A program made the position numbers and the translations under genes. DNA of 64,000 bases from contig NZ_AP025018.1 in the NCBI RefSeq assembly GCF_019977735.1, positions 4,778,580 through 4,842,579 on the forward strand, read 5' to 3'. This DNA is from Calothrix sp. PCC 7716 (GTDB lineage Bacteria > Cyanobacteriota > Cyanobacteriia > Cyanobacteriales > Nostocaceae). Below the pieces are notes generated by a model. The model was not told where the DNA came from, made no database searches, and was given only the letters and a program-made list of their open reading frames with translations. This document shows positions 47,048-59,000 of this stretch, one piece after another. Each line of letters begins with the position of its first letter. The first letter of the stretch is position 1.

Positions 47048-50000
47048 CTAAATCGGAAGTTGAATAATAAATTCTGAACCTTGTCCTGGTGTTGAATTAA
47101 CATCAATACTTCCACCGTGTTTTTGAACTATTTGACTAGCTATAGCTAATCCCAAGCCTGTACCTTTTCCTACACCTTTGGTAGTAAATAAATAGTCAAA
47201 TATTTTCTGCTTTACTTCTTGAGTCATTCCTATTCCATTATCTTGAATTTTAATTAAGGCGTATTGCTCACAATTGCTTTTTACAGTACTAATCGTGATG
47301 CGATTTGGATTCCTTTTTATGTCTTCAAAATTACGTCCTCTATTTGACTCCTCCAAAGCATCGATAGCGTTTGCAATTAAATTCATAAACACCTGACTAA
47401 GCTGACCAGGAAAACAATTAATTTCCGGTAACTCATCGTAGTTTTGTATTACTTCAACTGGTGGACGAGATTCAGATGCTTTTAAACGGTGTTTGAGAAT
47501 CAAAACTGTGCTATTTATAATCCCATGAATACTGGTTCTAATGGGTTTTTGAGCATCTGCTCTAGAGAAAGTTCTTAGGCTCATGCTCACGTCATGAATA
47601 CGATTTATACCTTCTTGCATCGAAGCAATTAAATTTGGCAAGTCTTCACGCACATAGTCCAAATCAATCTCTTCAATTTTATTTTTAATATCTAATACAG
47701 GTTGCGGATAGTGATATTGGTATAAGTCAATTAATTCTAACAAGTCTTGTATAAAATCTTTAGCTGGTTGTAAATTGCCATTGATAAAACCAATTGGGTT
47801 ATTAATTTCGTGTCCTATCCCTGCAACTAAACTCCCTAAAGTTGACATTTTTTCACTTTGTACTAATTGTAGTTGCGTAGCAGTTAGTTTGCTCAACGAA
47901 GCTTCTAATTGTTTCGCTGTATCTTGCGCTTGCTGGTAAAGTCGAGAATTTTCTAAAGAAATTGCTGCTTGAGACATGATAAATTTTAGTAGCTCTACAC
48001 GTTCACTAGTGAAGGCGCCCGTAGTAAGATTATTTTCTAGGTACAAAATTCCAATCGATTTACCTTGATTAAAAATTGGCACACATAGAATAGACTTAGC
48101 TTGATTTTGCCTAATATAAGGGTCTAATTGGTAAATGTTGTCGGATATTGCCGAAGCTAACACAATATCTGATTGGGTTGCAGCAACATAATTGATCAGA
48201 GAAAGAGGTATGTCTTCACTCTCATCAACTTTTATTGATTTGAGAATAACATCCGAGTATTCATTCTTGATTGCTTCAATAAATAGCTCGGCGCCTTTAT
48301 ATAAAATTAAACAACCTTTTTGAGCAGCAGCATTTTCTATAACTATCAGCAAAAGGTTTGTTAGCAATTTATCTAGAAGTATTTCACTACTAATTGCCTG
48401 TGAGGCTTTGATAACAGAGGTTAAATCTAAAATTTTGTTTTTAACGTTACTTTTTGTTTTGGAATAAGTAGTGACTAAAATACCAGACTGAGTTGCTGTT
48501 GCATCTAATTCGTGTGGATTGCCTGAATAATTAACGTTATTAACAATTATTAAATTAGGGTAACGTTCCTCAATGTCCTTGACTTTCGTCATTGCTCCCC
48601 AACGTACATAACCGTAATATGCGCTACTCATATATATTTTAGCAATGTTAGCTTTACCCAATTCTAAGTAAAACTTTGCAGCTAATTCATTAAATATAGC
48701 GTGTTCTTGAGTATAACCTGCTTCGCTCGCTCCATTAATAGCAGAGTCATATAAATCCATTGCTACGTTGACTTGACCCAGAACTCTTGCTTTTTCTGCC
48801 TCAACTATTTCGTATTTATGTTGAAAATTAGATGGTGCATGTTTAGCCCATTTTTTCATCTTTTTTTGGTTAGATTGTACCTGAATTAAATATTTTTTTT
48901 GTATGGAACGTGTAACCGTATTAAATTGAGCTAGAAGTGAAAGAGAATGAAATAAATTATTAACTGTATAAAATATAAAGCCAACATTGTTAGCATGAGT
49001 TTCTTCAGTAATTAACGCACTAGTAATAGCAGTTTGATAATCATTAAATAGAAAAGCCAAAAAAGCTTTACAAAAATAGAAATAACCTTTGTAAGAATAA
49101 TTTTTCTCAACCTCAGATTTCATTTTCAGTTCATCAAAGGCATTACCTATAAGTATCAGAGGATTTGACGATGACTGTAAATTTAAAGCTGTTTGCTGAA
49201 ATATACTAGTAGCGGTGACTAGTGATTCCAATTTTAAACTTTTCATTAAATCAATATAACTAGCTATTTTAGTTATTAATGTTTCTATATTTTCGCCAAT
49301 AAAAAATGAGTGATTACATAATGTTGTGGCACAATAACCCAAAAATTCTATATCTCCTACATACAGTCCACTTTGAACTCCCTGTACTAAATTTGGGATA
49401 CTATTACTTAAAGGGTCTTTATAGAATTGAATATTTGAATTGAATAGGAAATATATTTTAGCTTTCAGCAAATCATTCTTTATTTTTGAGATAATATTGA
49501 GCGATAAAGTACCAAATTGATAACCTGTTGTGATGCTATTAAATTTGTCACACAATATTAAACCGTAAACACCATATCCATACGCAGAAAAAGGTGAGTT
49601 TCCATATTTAATAGATAATTGCACCATTGTTAAAACTGCTGGTAAAAATATTGAAGACCCAGCTTGAGCAGCAGCAGTACCCACAAATAATAAAATTTGC
49701 ATTGCTGCTAATTTATAAGGGTCAGTCATTTCTGGCATTAAGACTAAATCTTCTACTTTCTTACCAAACAATGTCAACTTAGTTTTTAATAGTGCTAAAA
49801 TGACATGAAAGTTATTTGCCTCAGTAGGTAATTTTACTCCTAATTTATTCAAGAACGTGGTGCCAACATTCACAACTTCCAACATTTGATTTTGCGCCAT
49901 CAACGTTTGTATTTTTATTTCATATAATTTAACTTTATCTAGAATACTAATAGCTTTTTGTAAAGTAAAATGAACAAAATGAGCAGAAGCATCAAAGTTA

Positions 50001-52453
50001 CCAATTAGATACTCAGCTTCTGCTATCTCAACATGTAAATTGAGAGTGAAAGTGTAATCTTTCTCCCAACTATCTATTGTAATCAGTTCTAAACCTGTAT
50101 TTAAATATCTCACAGATGCTTCGTAAGCTGTCGCTAGTTTAGCCTTTTTAGCCGCAATTAGGTTAAGTTTTGCCAACTCCAATTTTTCTACTTGATTAGT
50201 AAGTAAATTTTTGCCTTCATTGAGTTGGTTAACAATATCTAATATATTATCCGTAATTGATTCAGATGGAGTTACACCTAAAAGTAATTGACCTATTTTA
50301 AGATGAGTTTCCTGTTTGTTCTCCTCTGGAATTAGGGAGTAGGCAGCTTGTTGTACTCTATCATGTAGAAATTTATAATTAACTCTAGCAATTTTAGATT
50401 TGATTTCGGTTTGTAATAATTTTTGTTTCTCGTCTATAACTAAAGGTATCTTATAAGCTTCATTTAAAGGTAAAATCAATCCAGACTGTAAAGCTGGGTA
50501 AAGTTCTGTAGCAGTAAGCGACGTAGACTTGTTAATTACAATTGATAATACATCTAAAGTAAATTGATTACCAATACAAGCTGCTATTTTAATTATTTCT
50601 TGTGTTGCTTGTGGTAAAATGTTTATTCTATCAGCAACTAATTCTACTATACTTTTATCTGTAATACCAATCGCTTGTATTTCTTGTAAGCTCCATTGCC
50701 AAGTCGAGGTGGCAAAATCGAATTGAAAATGTTTTTGTTGGTATAAAGTAATTAATGTCTGTGTCAGAAAAAAGGGATTGCCCCCGGTTTTATTAAATAA
50801 TAGCTCTCCCAAAGATATTAGTTTATGTGTATTGCTATGGTTGAATGTATCAGCAAGTAATTGTGTAATGTTGTTTAAAGATAAAGGTTGCAAATTAATA
50901 TGATTTATAGCAATGCCACTTTTCTCGATTTCTGTTACAGTTTGTATCAAAGGATGAGTTGAAGTTACTTCATTGTCTCGGTAAGCTCCAATTATAAGTA
51001 AATAATTACTTTCTATATTATTAACCAACGCTTGCACTAATTTCAAAGTGGCAGCATCAACCCATTGTAAGTCATCTAAAAAGATTACTAATGGATGTTC
51101 AATAGTCGCAAAGACATTGACAAATTTGCAAAAAACGCTCTGAAAGCGGTTTTGTGATTCTGTGGGAGTTAGTGTTGGAACATCTGGCTGAGATCCTATA
51201 ATTAATTCTACTTCTGGTATTACATCAATAATGCATTGTCCATTAGCTTCCACTGCTTCTAGAATTTTGTGGCGCCACTGGCTTAATTTAGTAGCTGTCT
51301 CTGTGAGCAGTTGTCGCATTAACTCACTAAAAGCTTGTTGTAAAGATGCATAAGGAATGTTACGCTTAAATTGGTCGAATTTACCGCTGATAAAAAAACC
51401 ACAGGAGCGGGTTATAGGTTTATTTATCTCGTTGACAACAGAAGATTTACCAATTCCTGAGTAACCAGAAACTAGTATCATTTCGCACATGCCTTGACTA
51501 ACTCTATCAAATGCTTGTAAAAGTAAATTGACTTGGTTCTCTCGACCGTAAAGCTTTTGAGGTATGAGCAGTTGACTTAAAACATCTAAACGACCAGGTA
51601 TAAAATTTTTGATTGTACTTATAGAAAGCTGTTGTTGACATATTTCTAAATCTGCTAATAATCCTTTGGCTGTCTGATAACGATTTTCCGCGTTTTTTGC
51701 CATTAGCTTCATGACTATGGCAGCAACTTCTTTTGGAAGCTCCACATTTATTTCATTGACGGATACTGGTTGTTTCGCAATATGGTAATAAATTAGCTCT
51801 AATGCATCGCTACTTTCAAACGGTAATTTTCCTGTTAGCATTTCATATAAAGTTACCCCTAATGAATAAAAATCGCTTCGATAATCAAGCACACGATTCA
51901 TTCTTCCAGTTTGTTCGGGTGATATATATGCCAAGCTTCCTTCAAGATGATTAGGATTAACGATTTGTGGTGTGTATGCGCTCAATTGTGAAGCAATACT
52001 AAAGTCAGTAAGCTTGGCTACACCTGTCTGGGTGTTAATAATAATATTGCCTGGTTTGATGTCTTTATGGATAATGTGGTGACTATGTAGCGACGCTAAA
52101 GCCTTTGCCAGTTGGATGGCGATACTTAAAGCTTGGTTCAATTCTAATTTACTGGCGCCGAGTACAAGTTTTAGTGAACATCCACCAAAGTCTTCAAATA
52201 CCAAAGCTAAACGATTTTCAAATGTTTCAAGTCGCAAAAGCTTAACAACACCCTCTAAATCTAGATTTTTTGCAATACTGTACTCGTGCTTAAGACGAGC
52301 AATCGCATCAACAGATGGATATTCTGCTTTTAGGACTTTTAAAATAACGGGTTGATCATCCAGAGACGATACTGCCCGATAAATAACAGTATCATCTCCT
52401 TCATAAATCAGTTGAAATGACTCGTAACCTAGAAGCCTCATAGGCAGAAGCAT
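47048..52453 (-). CDS. HstK-type dual Ser/Thr - histidine kinase (1801 aa)
   Basis: The second giant kinase, same order as the 23-kb one: Ser/Thr kinase (about 8-270; VILKVLK, HKDIKPGN, TDFSIAS), AAA/ATPase with Walker A GYSGIGKS and VIFLDDLQWVD, a helical TPR-like middle, GAF (about 1340-1490), HisKA with H1548 in VAGIGHEINNP, and a HATPase with intact DNGIGM and GTGLGLAIA. AAGGGG lies seven bases before the ATG. It starts 81 bp after the stop of the NRPS-like gene on the same strand, so the two are probably cotranscribed. Confidence 0.92.
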   Translation of the reverse strand: MLLPMRLLGYESFQLIYEGDDTVIYRAVSSLDDQPVILKVLKAEYPSVDAIARLKHEYSIAKNLDLEGVVKLLRLETFENRLALVFEDFGGCSLKLVLGASKLELNQALSIAIQLAKALASLHSHHIIHKDIKPGNIIINTQTGVAKLTDFSIASQLSAYTPQIVNPNHLEGSLAYISPEQTGRMNRVLDYRSDFYSLGVTLYEMLTGKLPFESSDALELIYYHIAKQPVSVNEINVELPKEVAAIVMKLMAKNAENRYQTAKGLLADLEICQQQLSISTIKNFIPGRLDVLSQLLIPQKLYGRENQVNLLLQAFDRVSQGMCEMILVSGYSGIGKSSVVNEINKPITRSCGFFISGKFDQFKRNIPYASLQQAFSELMRQLLTETATKLSQWRHKILEAVEANGQCIIDVIPEVELIIGSQPDVPTLTPTESQNRFQSVFCKFVNVFATIEHPLVIFLDDLQWVDAATLKLVQALVNNIESNYLLIIGAYRDNEVTSTHPLIQTVTEIEKSGIAINHINLQPLSLNNITQLLADTFNHSNTHKLISLGELLFNKTGGNPFFLTQTLITLYQQKHFQFDFATSTWQWSLQEIQAIGITDKSIVELVADRINILPQATQEIIKIAACIGNQFTLDVLSIVINKSTSLTATELYPALQSGLILPLNEAYKIPLVIDEKQKLLQTEIKSKIARVNYKFLHDRVQQAAYSLIPEENKQETHLKIGQLLLGVTPSESITDNILDIVNQLNEGKNLLTNQVEKLELAKLNLIAAKKAKLATAYEASVRYLNTGLELITIDSWEKDYTFTLNLHVEIAEAEYLIGNFDASAHFVHFTLQKAISILDKVKLYEIKIQTLMAQNQMLEVVNVGTTFLNKLGVKLPTEANNFHVILALLKTKLTLFGKKVEDLVLMPEMTDPYKLAAMQILLFVGTAAAQAGSSIFLPAVLTMVQLSIKYGNSPFSAYGYGVYGLILCDKFNSITTGYQFGTLSLNIISKIKNDLLKAKIYFLFNSNIQFYKDPLSNSIPNLVQGVQSGLYVGDIEFLGYCATTLCNHSFFIGENIETLITKIASYIDLMKSLKLESLVTATSIFQQTALNLQSSSNPLILIGNAFDELKMKSEVEKNYSYKGYFYFCKAFLAFLFNDYQTAITSALITEETHANNVGFIFYTVNNLFHSLSLLAQFNTVTRSIQKKYLIQVQSNQKKMKKWAKHAPSNFQHKYEIVEAEKARVLGQVNVAMDLYDSAINGASEAGYTQEHAIFNELAAKFYLELGKANIAKIYMSSAYYGYVRWGAMTKVKDIEERYPNLIIVNNVNYSGNPHELDATATQSGILVTTYSKTKSNVKNKILDLTSVIKASQAISSEILLDKLLTNLLLIVIENAAAQKGCLILYKGAELFIEAIKNEYSDVILKSIKVDESEDIPLSLINYVAATQSDIVLASAISDNIYQLDPYIRQNQAKSILCVPIFNQGKSIGILYLENNLTTGAFTSERVELLKFIMSQAAISLENSRLYQQAQDTAKQLEASLSKLTATQLQLVQSEKMSTLGSLVAGIGHEINNPIGFINGNLQPAKDFIQDLLELIDLYQYHYPQPVLDIKNKIEEIDLDYVREDLPNLIASMQEGINRIHDVSMSLRTFSRADAQKPIRTSIHGIINSTVLILKHRLKASESRPPVEVIQNYDELPEINCFPGQLSQVFMNLIANAIDALEESNRGRNFEDIKRNPNRITISTVKSNCEQYALIKIQDNGIGMTQEVKQKIFDYLFTTKGVGKGTGLGLAIASQIVQKHGGSIDVNSTPGQGSEFIIQLPI

Positions 52454-52534
52454 TGCAAAACCCCTTGTTAGTACGTGATCGATATTGGATAATATAATTA
52501 TTCCCAGTTTTTAACGTAAGTAATCACAAGAAGG

Positions 52535-55500
52535 CTAACTTTTGAGTACCACCGTCGCAGTTTTTTTGTTTACATGCGTCCTAATTGTAAAGTCTGGCAA
52601 ATAATCTTTGACTAGAGCTTTGTCAAATTTTGGAAGTTTAAGACAAGAACCTTCAATTGCTCGTATAGTGTTATCTATCCTAACAGTTGGGGTGCGGTGA
52701 TGAATTTCTAGAATTGTACTGCGATTTTGATAAACCTTCTCTTGCCAAAATGATGTAAGTGGATATAGCGGATTTGATTCTAGTAATGTTGATAGCGCTG
52801 AAAGCCAATTTTTAAGGGAAATTTTCTCGACTCGGTATCCTAACTCGTTAATATACTCAAACATCTCTATGTGACTCAATTCCCAGACACGAGGAACTGT
52901 CAGATTGTAATTTCCTCCGATGTATTGACTATTTGTAGATATATGTGTAATTGCAGCGGCAACGAAGTCTACAGAAATGGGTGTCCAATATTTTTCTGGT
53001 AAATCTGGGTAAACCCCCATTTGAATACAACCTGTGACTAAGCGGTAGAAAGTGTCTGCTAGATTTGCAATTCCTGTTTTTGTGTGTCCAGTTATGAATC
53101 CGGGACGATATATTGAGCAATTTAGTCCTGAAGTCCGTGCAGTTTGAACCATTCGTTCAGCAGCCCATTTTGCGCGTACATAGCCATGTTCGACCAACAT
53201 TATTGGCGCACTATTGTCAATATCATAATCTTCCGAAACTTCATCCATGTTCAAAAATGAACTTACTGCTCCATAAACAGCTAATGTTGATAAGTAGTGC
53301 AAAGTCTTATGGCGCCGATGCGCTGCAAAAGCAATGATATTTGCTGTACCACTAAGGTTAGGTTTTTTGATTACTGAGTAAGGTTTTATGTAATTAGTAT
53401 CGGCAGCTACATGATATATAACATCAACGCTTTGACTGAGTTGCTCGAACAACGTGACTGACAATTGCATTTTTGGCTGTTCAATATCTCCAGCTATAAC
53501 CTTGACTCGTACTAATTCGGCTGTTGGTAGCTGATACTTGATAAAAGTCGCGCGTAGTCTTTGTGTTGCAACAGTGTCATTCTCCGCACGCACTAAGCAG
53601 TAAATAGTTTGGTAACTATTTTTGTTCAGCAACTCGTGCAGTAAATGCGCTCCCAAGAAACCAGTGGCGCCTGTAATTAATGCTGTGTCGAATTTAACAA
53701 TAGCTGGTTTGTGCCAAGTTGAAGTATTTAAGTCTAAGGGCAATGTAGCATCTGCCATCAAGTCAAAATTATCATTAACATCTTCGCTTTTAAGTTTAAG
53801 CTGTTCGATTAATTGAGCTACATCTGACGGTGTAGGATATTCATAGATAAGACGAGAAGGAATAGTGATGCCAAAATCCTTTTGTATCAAACATAATACA
53901 TGAGCAATTCGCAGTGAGTCACCACCCATGTGAAAGAAATTAGAATTGGGTAAAAAGCTACCTGGAGTTAATTGTAAAGCCTCGTTAAAAATTGCCGCGA
54001 TCTTAATAGCGGTATCTGTTGCGTTTGTGATTGGAAATTGAATCAATTCTAATTCAGGTAAAGAAGAGCGGTCAACTTTACTACGATTTGGCATTAAAGG
54101 CAATTCGGAGAGAAAAACAAAACGTGTAGGCACCATATAATCAGGTAGATGTTCAGCAGCAAACTGTTTTAAGCGTTTTTCTGTTACAAAAAAACCAGCA
54201 CGAGGAACTACATACCCCACTAGCATTGAGGCACCATGAGATTTATTCTCTTCTGTTGTAATATCTGTAGGTGTAACAATCTTAACAGCAGTAGCTTGCA
54301 CAGCCGGGTGTTGTCCCAAAACTTTTTCAATTGCTTCTAATTCAATACGAAGTCCGCGAATTTTAACTTGATTATCGACTCTACCAACATAATGTAACAA
54401 TCCACGCTGACATAAATCTTCATAAACAATATCACCCGTTTTATATATTTTACCTATTCCAAACGGATTATTTATAAAGCGCGCGTTTGTCATTTCTTCT
54501 TTACCTAGATATCCCAGTCCTACTCCCACACCCCCTATATATAGTTCACCCTTCTCACCACTTTTACACAAGTTTAGTTCTTCATCTAAAATATAAAGCT
54601 CAACATTGGGTAATGCGTTTCCGATCGGTACACTTTGACTTTCTGCTTTAAACTCATACATTGTCGCGCATACAGTTATTTCTGTTGGACCGTATGCATT
54701 AAAAAAACGTCTATTCGCATCAATCCAAAATTGAGCAAGTGAAAGTGGGCAAGCTTCACCACCTGCTGCAATCACTCGCAAACAAGATAGTTGGTCACGA
54801 AACTGGGTTAACGTCGCAAGTACAGAAGGGGGTAAGCAAAGCATTTCAACACTGTTCTTGGCAATGAACTCTGCTAATGGTCTACCTGGTAGCATTTCTT
54901 CTCTTGCACCCAGCACTAAAGTCGCGGCGCCGCATAATGCTGTAACCAATTCCCAAACTGCTGCATCAAAACTAATTGAAGCAAATTGTAAGACGCGAGT
55001 ACCGGGGTTAATATCAAAAGCACGAACACTACTTAAAGCAAGATTCAATAAGCCTTTGTGTGGTAGCATTACTCCTTTAGGCGTACCTGTAGAACCAGAA
55101 GTATAAATAATATAGGCGAGTTGTTCAGGTTCCACTATTGGGGAAGTAAGTTGTGAAGTATCTTCATCCCATGAGAGTGTATCTAAGAAACACATGTAAC
55201 CCGCGACATCACTTTGGCGCAGTGCTGGTTCAATATCGAAGGCAAATTTACTAACAGTCAAAATTGTAGTCAATTCAGCATCAGAAATCATATAGCTAAG
55301 TCGCGAGCGCGGTAAATCTGGGTCTAGGGGAACAAAAGCGGCGCCTGCTTTCAAAACAGCTACGACGGCAATCACCATTTCAAAAGAAGGCTCTAAACAA
55401 ACTCCCACTAGAGCATTAGGCTCTAACTTCCCTTGTGCCTTTAAATGACTATATAATTTTTCCGCACGCTGATTTAATTCTTGGTAGGTTAACTCTTGCC

Positions 55501-55597
55501 CTTGATATATCAAGGCTACATGATTTGGATATTTACAACAAATTGAGTCAATCTGGCATATGACAGTTCGTACATCAAACAAATTTATATTATTCAT
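52535..55597 (-). CDS. NRPS-like A-T-R protein (adenylation - carrier - thioester reductase)
   Basis: 1020 residues. Adenylation domain about 10-520 (A3 IIYTSGSTGTPKGVM, NAYGPTEITVC, A7 YKTGD, A10-type NRSKVDRSSL with the Lys). Carrier domain with S561 in FFHMGGDSLR. C-terminal reductase: NAD(P)-binding GATGFLG at 643-649, STLAVYG, and the YVRAK pair Y806/K810. It should activate one carboxylic (amino) acid, load it on phosphopantetheine and release it reductively as aldehyde or alcohol. By hand alignment to GrsA the substrate pocket reads roughly D-A-W-C-I-A-A-V-C, closest to Phe-type pockets; this is tentative. No condensation domain, no partner NRPS genes. Confidence 0.9.
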   Translation of the reverse strand: MNNINLFDVRTVICQIDSICCKYPNHVALIYQGQELTYQELNQRAEKLYSHLKAQGKLEPNALVGVCLEPSFEMVIAVVAVLKAGAAFVPLDPDLPRSRLSYMISDAELTTILTVSKFAFDIEPALRQSDVAGYMCFLDTLSWDEDTSQLTSPIVEPEQLAYIIYTSGSTGTPKGVMLPHKGLLNLALSSVRAFDINPGTRVLQFASISFDAAVWELVTALCGAATLVLGAREEMLPGRPLAEFIAKNSVEMLCLPPSVLATLTQFRDQLSCLRVIAAGGEACPLSLAQFWIDANRRFFNAYGPTEITVCATMYEFKAESQSVPIGNALPNVELYILDEELNLCKSGEKGELYIGGVGVGLGYLGKEEMTNARFINNPFGIGKIYKTGDIVYEDLCQRGLLHYVGRVDNQVKIRGLRIELEAIEKVLGQHPAVQATAVKIVTPTDITTEENKSHGASMLVGYVVPRAGFFVTEKRLKQFAAEHLPDYMVPTRFVFLSELPLMPNRSKVDRSSLPELELIQFPITNATDTAIKIAAIFNEALQLTPGSFLPNSNFFHMGGDSLRIAHVLCLIQKDFGITIPSRLIYEYPTPSDVAQLIEQLKLKSEDVNDNFDLMADATLPLDLNTSTWHKPAIVKFDTALITGATGFLGAHLLHELLNKNSYQTIYCLVRAENDTVATQRLRATFIKYQLPTAELVRVKVIAGDIEQPKMQLSVTLFEQLSQSVDVIYHVAADTNYIKPYSVIKKPNLSGTANIIAFAAHRRHKTLHYLSTLAVYGAVSSFLNMDEVSEDYDIDNSAPIMLVEHGYVRAKWAAERMVQTARTSGLNCSIYRPGFITGHTKTGIANLADTFYRLVTGCIQMGVYPDLPEKYWTPISVDFVAAAITHISTNSQYIGGNYNLTVPRVWELSHIEMFEYINELGYRVEKISLKNWLSALSTLLESNPLYPLTSFWQEKVYQNRSTILEIHHRTPTVRIDNTIRAIEGSCLKLPKFDKALVKDYLPDFTIRTHVNKKTATVVLKS

Positions 55598-56068
55598 TTT
55601 GAATCTTAGTACAACAATAAAATTTCGGAATTTTGGCTTGATTTATTTATATTTTCCAATTTTTTTTTCAAAAATCCAGATTATTCATCTATATTTTATT
55701 TTAGTTATACTAATTACGTAAAATTACTAAACTCATTTCTAATATCATGTCCGGTTGATTAACCATAATACTCAAACATGATATTAACAAATGTTTTAAT
55801 TTAAAGCATATTAAATAATCATACTTAAACAAACACAATTAAATCTACATGAAATTAAGTAGATTTATTTACTATTCATAATAAATTTGTAAAGATAACG
55901 TAACTATTAATATACCCCTCAATACTGCTCGGTTAAGCATTTTGATCCCCCCAACCCTAGAAGAGCTGATTCATACCCTAAAAAGCTTAAAAAATCAAGG
56001 GTTTCGCGCAAATATATAAGCTTTTTGAACTGGCGCCACAAGATACAGATTATGCGTCAGTCATATTT
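55598..56068. other. Intergenic region with IS-end-like repeat
   Basis: AT-rich; carries CAATACTGCTCGGTTAAG at 55920-55937 followed by GATCCCCCCAACCC (about 55943-55956). The promoter of the NRPS-like gene should lie in its left half (55.6-55.8 kb). No gene. Confidence 0.6.
55920..55960. repeat. Left composite repeat: IS4-family terminal repeat plus GATCCCCC motif
   Basis: The first 18 bases are identical to the terminal inverted repeat of the IS4-family element at 40336. GATCCCCCCAACCC follows six bases later. The inverted partner is at 62487-62541. Confidence 0.8.
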
Positions 56069-59000
56069 TCATTTACGAAGAGGTATTTTAATGACAAACT
56101 TAGTTCCTTGATTGACTTGTGAAAAACATTCCAATTTACCCCCGTGCCTTTCGGTAATAATTTGATAGCTAATCGACATACCCATTCCTGTACCTTTTCC
56201 GACAGGCTTAGTCGTAAAAAATGGGTCAAAAATTTGTTTTTGTACTTGTTCTGACATTCCAATACCGTTATCAGAGATTTTAATTTCAATCCAATTAGTA
56301 TCAACTATGTCGGTTTGAATAGTAATTTGATTGGGATTGGCTTGGATATCTTCTAAAGTGCGTTGACTGTTTTGCTCCTCCATTGCATCAATGGCATTTG
56401 TCAAAATATTCATAAATACTTGATTTAATTGTCCGGCATAGCATTTTACAGAGGGTAAGTTGCCATAGCGTTTAATAACTTGAATAGCTGGTAGCTCTCC
56501 TTTTTCTTTAAGACGATGTTGAAGAATCATTAATGTACTCTCGATACCGTCGTGAATATTTACCTCTTTAAACTCCGCTTCGTCCATGCGGGAGAAGGTG
56601 CGTAAAGATAAAACAATTTCACGGATACGTTCAGTACCCACTTTCATCGATTTAATAGTTTTGGGTAAATCTTCTTGAATGAAATTTAAGTCCAGTTCTT
56701 CTAAGTAATCTTGAATTTTTTGATGACTAATTGTATCATATTGCTGATATAATTCAAGCAATTGCAGCAAATCATTGGTATACTGCTCTACATAGCTCAG
56801 ATTTCCGTGAATAAAGTTTACAGGATTATTAATTTCATGGGCAACTCCAGCAACTAACTGTCCCAAGCTAGACATTTTTTCAGATTGAACCATTTGTGCT
56901 TGGGTGTGTTTTAGTTCTTGAAGGGTAGCTTCTAAATCTTCTGTTTGTTGCCGCAACTGAGCTTCAATTTGTTTGCGAAGAACTTCGTTGCGTTTTGCTT
57001 CGCGAATATCTCGCATAATCGATGAGAAAAATTCCACTTCTCCCCTATCGTTTTTATGGACTACAATTACTTGGGAGACAGGAATTTCCTGACCTTTGCG
57101 CGATCTGACAATTGACTCACCCGACCAACTTCCCGTTTGCATTGCTGTGGGTAAAGCTTCGTTGACAGTTTTTTCCAACATTGACGGCGCCACTGTTTCC
57201 GAAATATGAAACTTATCGGTTTCTTCGGGGAGAATACCCAAAATCTTCTGTCCCGCTTGATTAAGGTAAAGATTATTACCTTGAGCATCGGCAATACCGA
57301 TGATGTCATTTGCTGATTCTAAAATTGCCAGCAACCGTGCTTGTGCTTGTTCAATTTTTTTACGATCGCTAATATCAAAAACAAACCCATCCCAAATAAT
57401 TGCACCATCATCTCGTAATTGAGGACGAGATACAGCTTGTACCCATTTAATTTTTCTCGATGGAGTAATAATGCGCCATTCGTGAATGAACGGTGTGAGG
57501 TTTCGGGAAGATTCCATCATTGCTTGGTTAATACCTGCAACATCGTCGGGATGTTCCACTGCTCTGATGTTTTGAGTTCCTGCAACTATTTCTTCTGCTG
57601 TAAACTCATAGAGGTTATAACTACCCGAACTAACATAAAGGATAAAAATCGAACCGTCAGTGGTCAAGCATAATTGGTAAATCATACCAGGAACGTTATC
57701 TGCAAGACGCTGGAAACGGGTTTTACTCTCCTGAAGATTTGCATAAAGTCTAGCATTTTCTAGCGAAATTGCCGCTTGGGTACAAAGAAGGTTGATAACA
57801 AGCAAGCGTTCGCTAGTAAATATCCCTTGAGTTAATTTATTTTCTAGGTACAGAATACCAAGCAAATTGCCTTGATTCAAAATTGGCATACACAACAAGC
57901 TTTTGGGCTGGTGTTGCTCGATATATTCATCAATAAAAGTCTCGGTATTGTTTTGGTAATTATCAATTGTTACGGTTTCTAGTTTATGTTTAACATAGCG
58001 AATCAGCTTCAGAGGTATTTCTTGGCTATCATCCATAGCTTGGAAAGTCAGTACTGTTGTTGATGCATTTTTTTCAGGACTAAGTGATGTGATTGCTCGG
58101 ATGTACCATTGATTTTCGTTGGGTAAAATCAACACACATTTTTTTGCACCTGCATTTTCGAGAATAATTTTGCTAAGTGTGGAAATTAACTCATCTAGGT
58201 TAATAATGCTAGAAATTGCTTGCGCGGTTTTTAGAATTGAAGTAATATCGAGGTTACTCAGACAGGTTGTGGCAGTAATGTTAGCAAGTGTTTCCAATGA
58301 GTTAAAGCTTGGTTGTAGAGAATTTAGCAAAATCGGCTTGAGTAGATGAGGATAGGTATTTTCCAAATCCTCAATTTTTGTCTTACACTCCCAACGAATA
58401 TAGGCGTAATATGCTTCTTGCATATAGCCTGCGGCAACTTTTTCTTTGTTCCATTCTAGGTAAAACTTGGCTGCGAGTTCGTTGCCTAAAGCTTCTTCTT
58501 GAATGTAGCCGTTTTCTTTGGCGCCATTTATTGCTCGATCGTAAAATTCTAAAGCAGTAGCTTTTTGTTCCAATATCCGATATTTTTCTGCTTCAACTAA
58601 TTCAAATTTGTGTAAGTAATTCATTGGTGCATAATTTGCCCAATTAGCTAGTTTTTCTTGATTAGCTGCGACTTGAGTCAAAATCTGCTGTTGTTTCTGT
58701 GAATTGACTTGCGGATAAATTGCCAATTTTGCTAAAGAATCGTAAGTATGGAATACTGGAACCATCAGCGACCCAACTCCCGCATCCAAATAGCGTTCTG
58801 TCTCAATTGCACAATCAACCGCGATAGTATAGTTAGAAAATAAATACGAGAGAAATAATTTGTGTAGATGCAAATAAAACAAAGCTCCTCGATGATTTGC
58901 CGCTAAGTGCATCATCACCATTTGCTCTTCGTCATAAACTTGACCGATAATTCGACTGGGATTTTCTGCTTGTCCCAATAAATTAAGTACAGCTTGCAAA

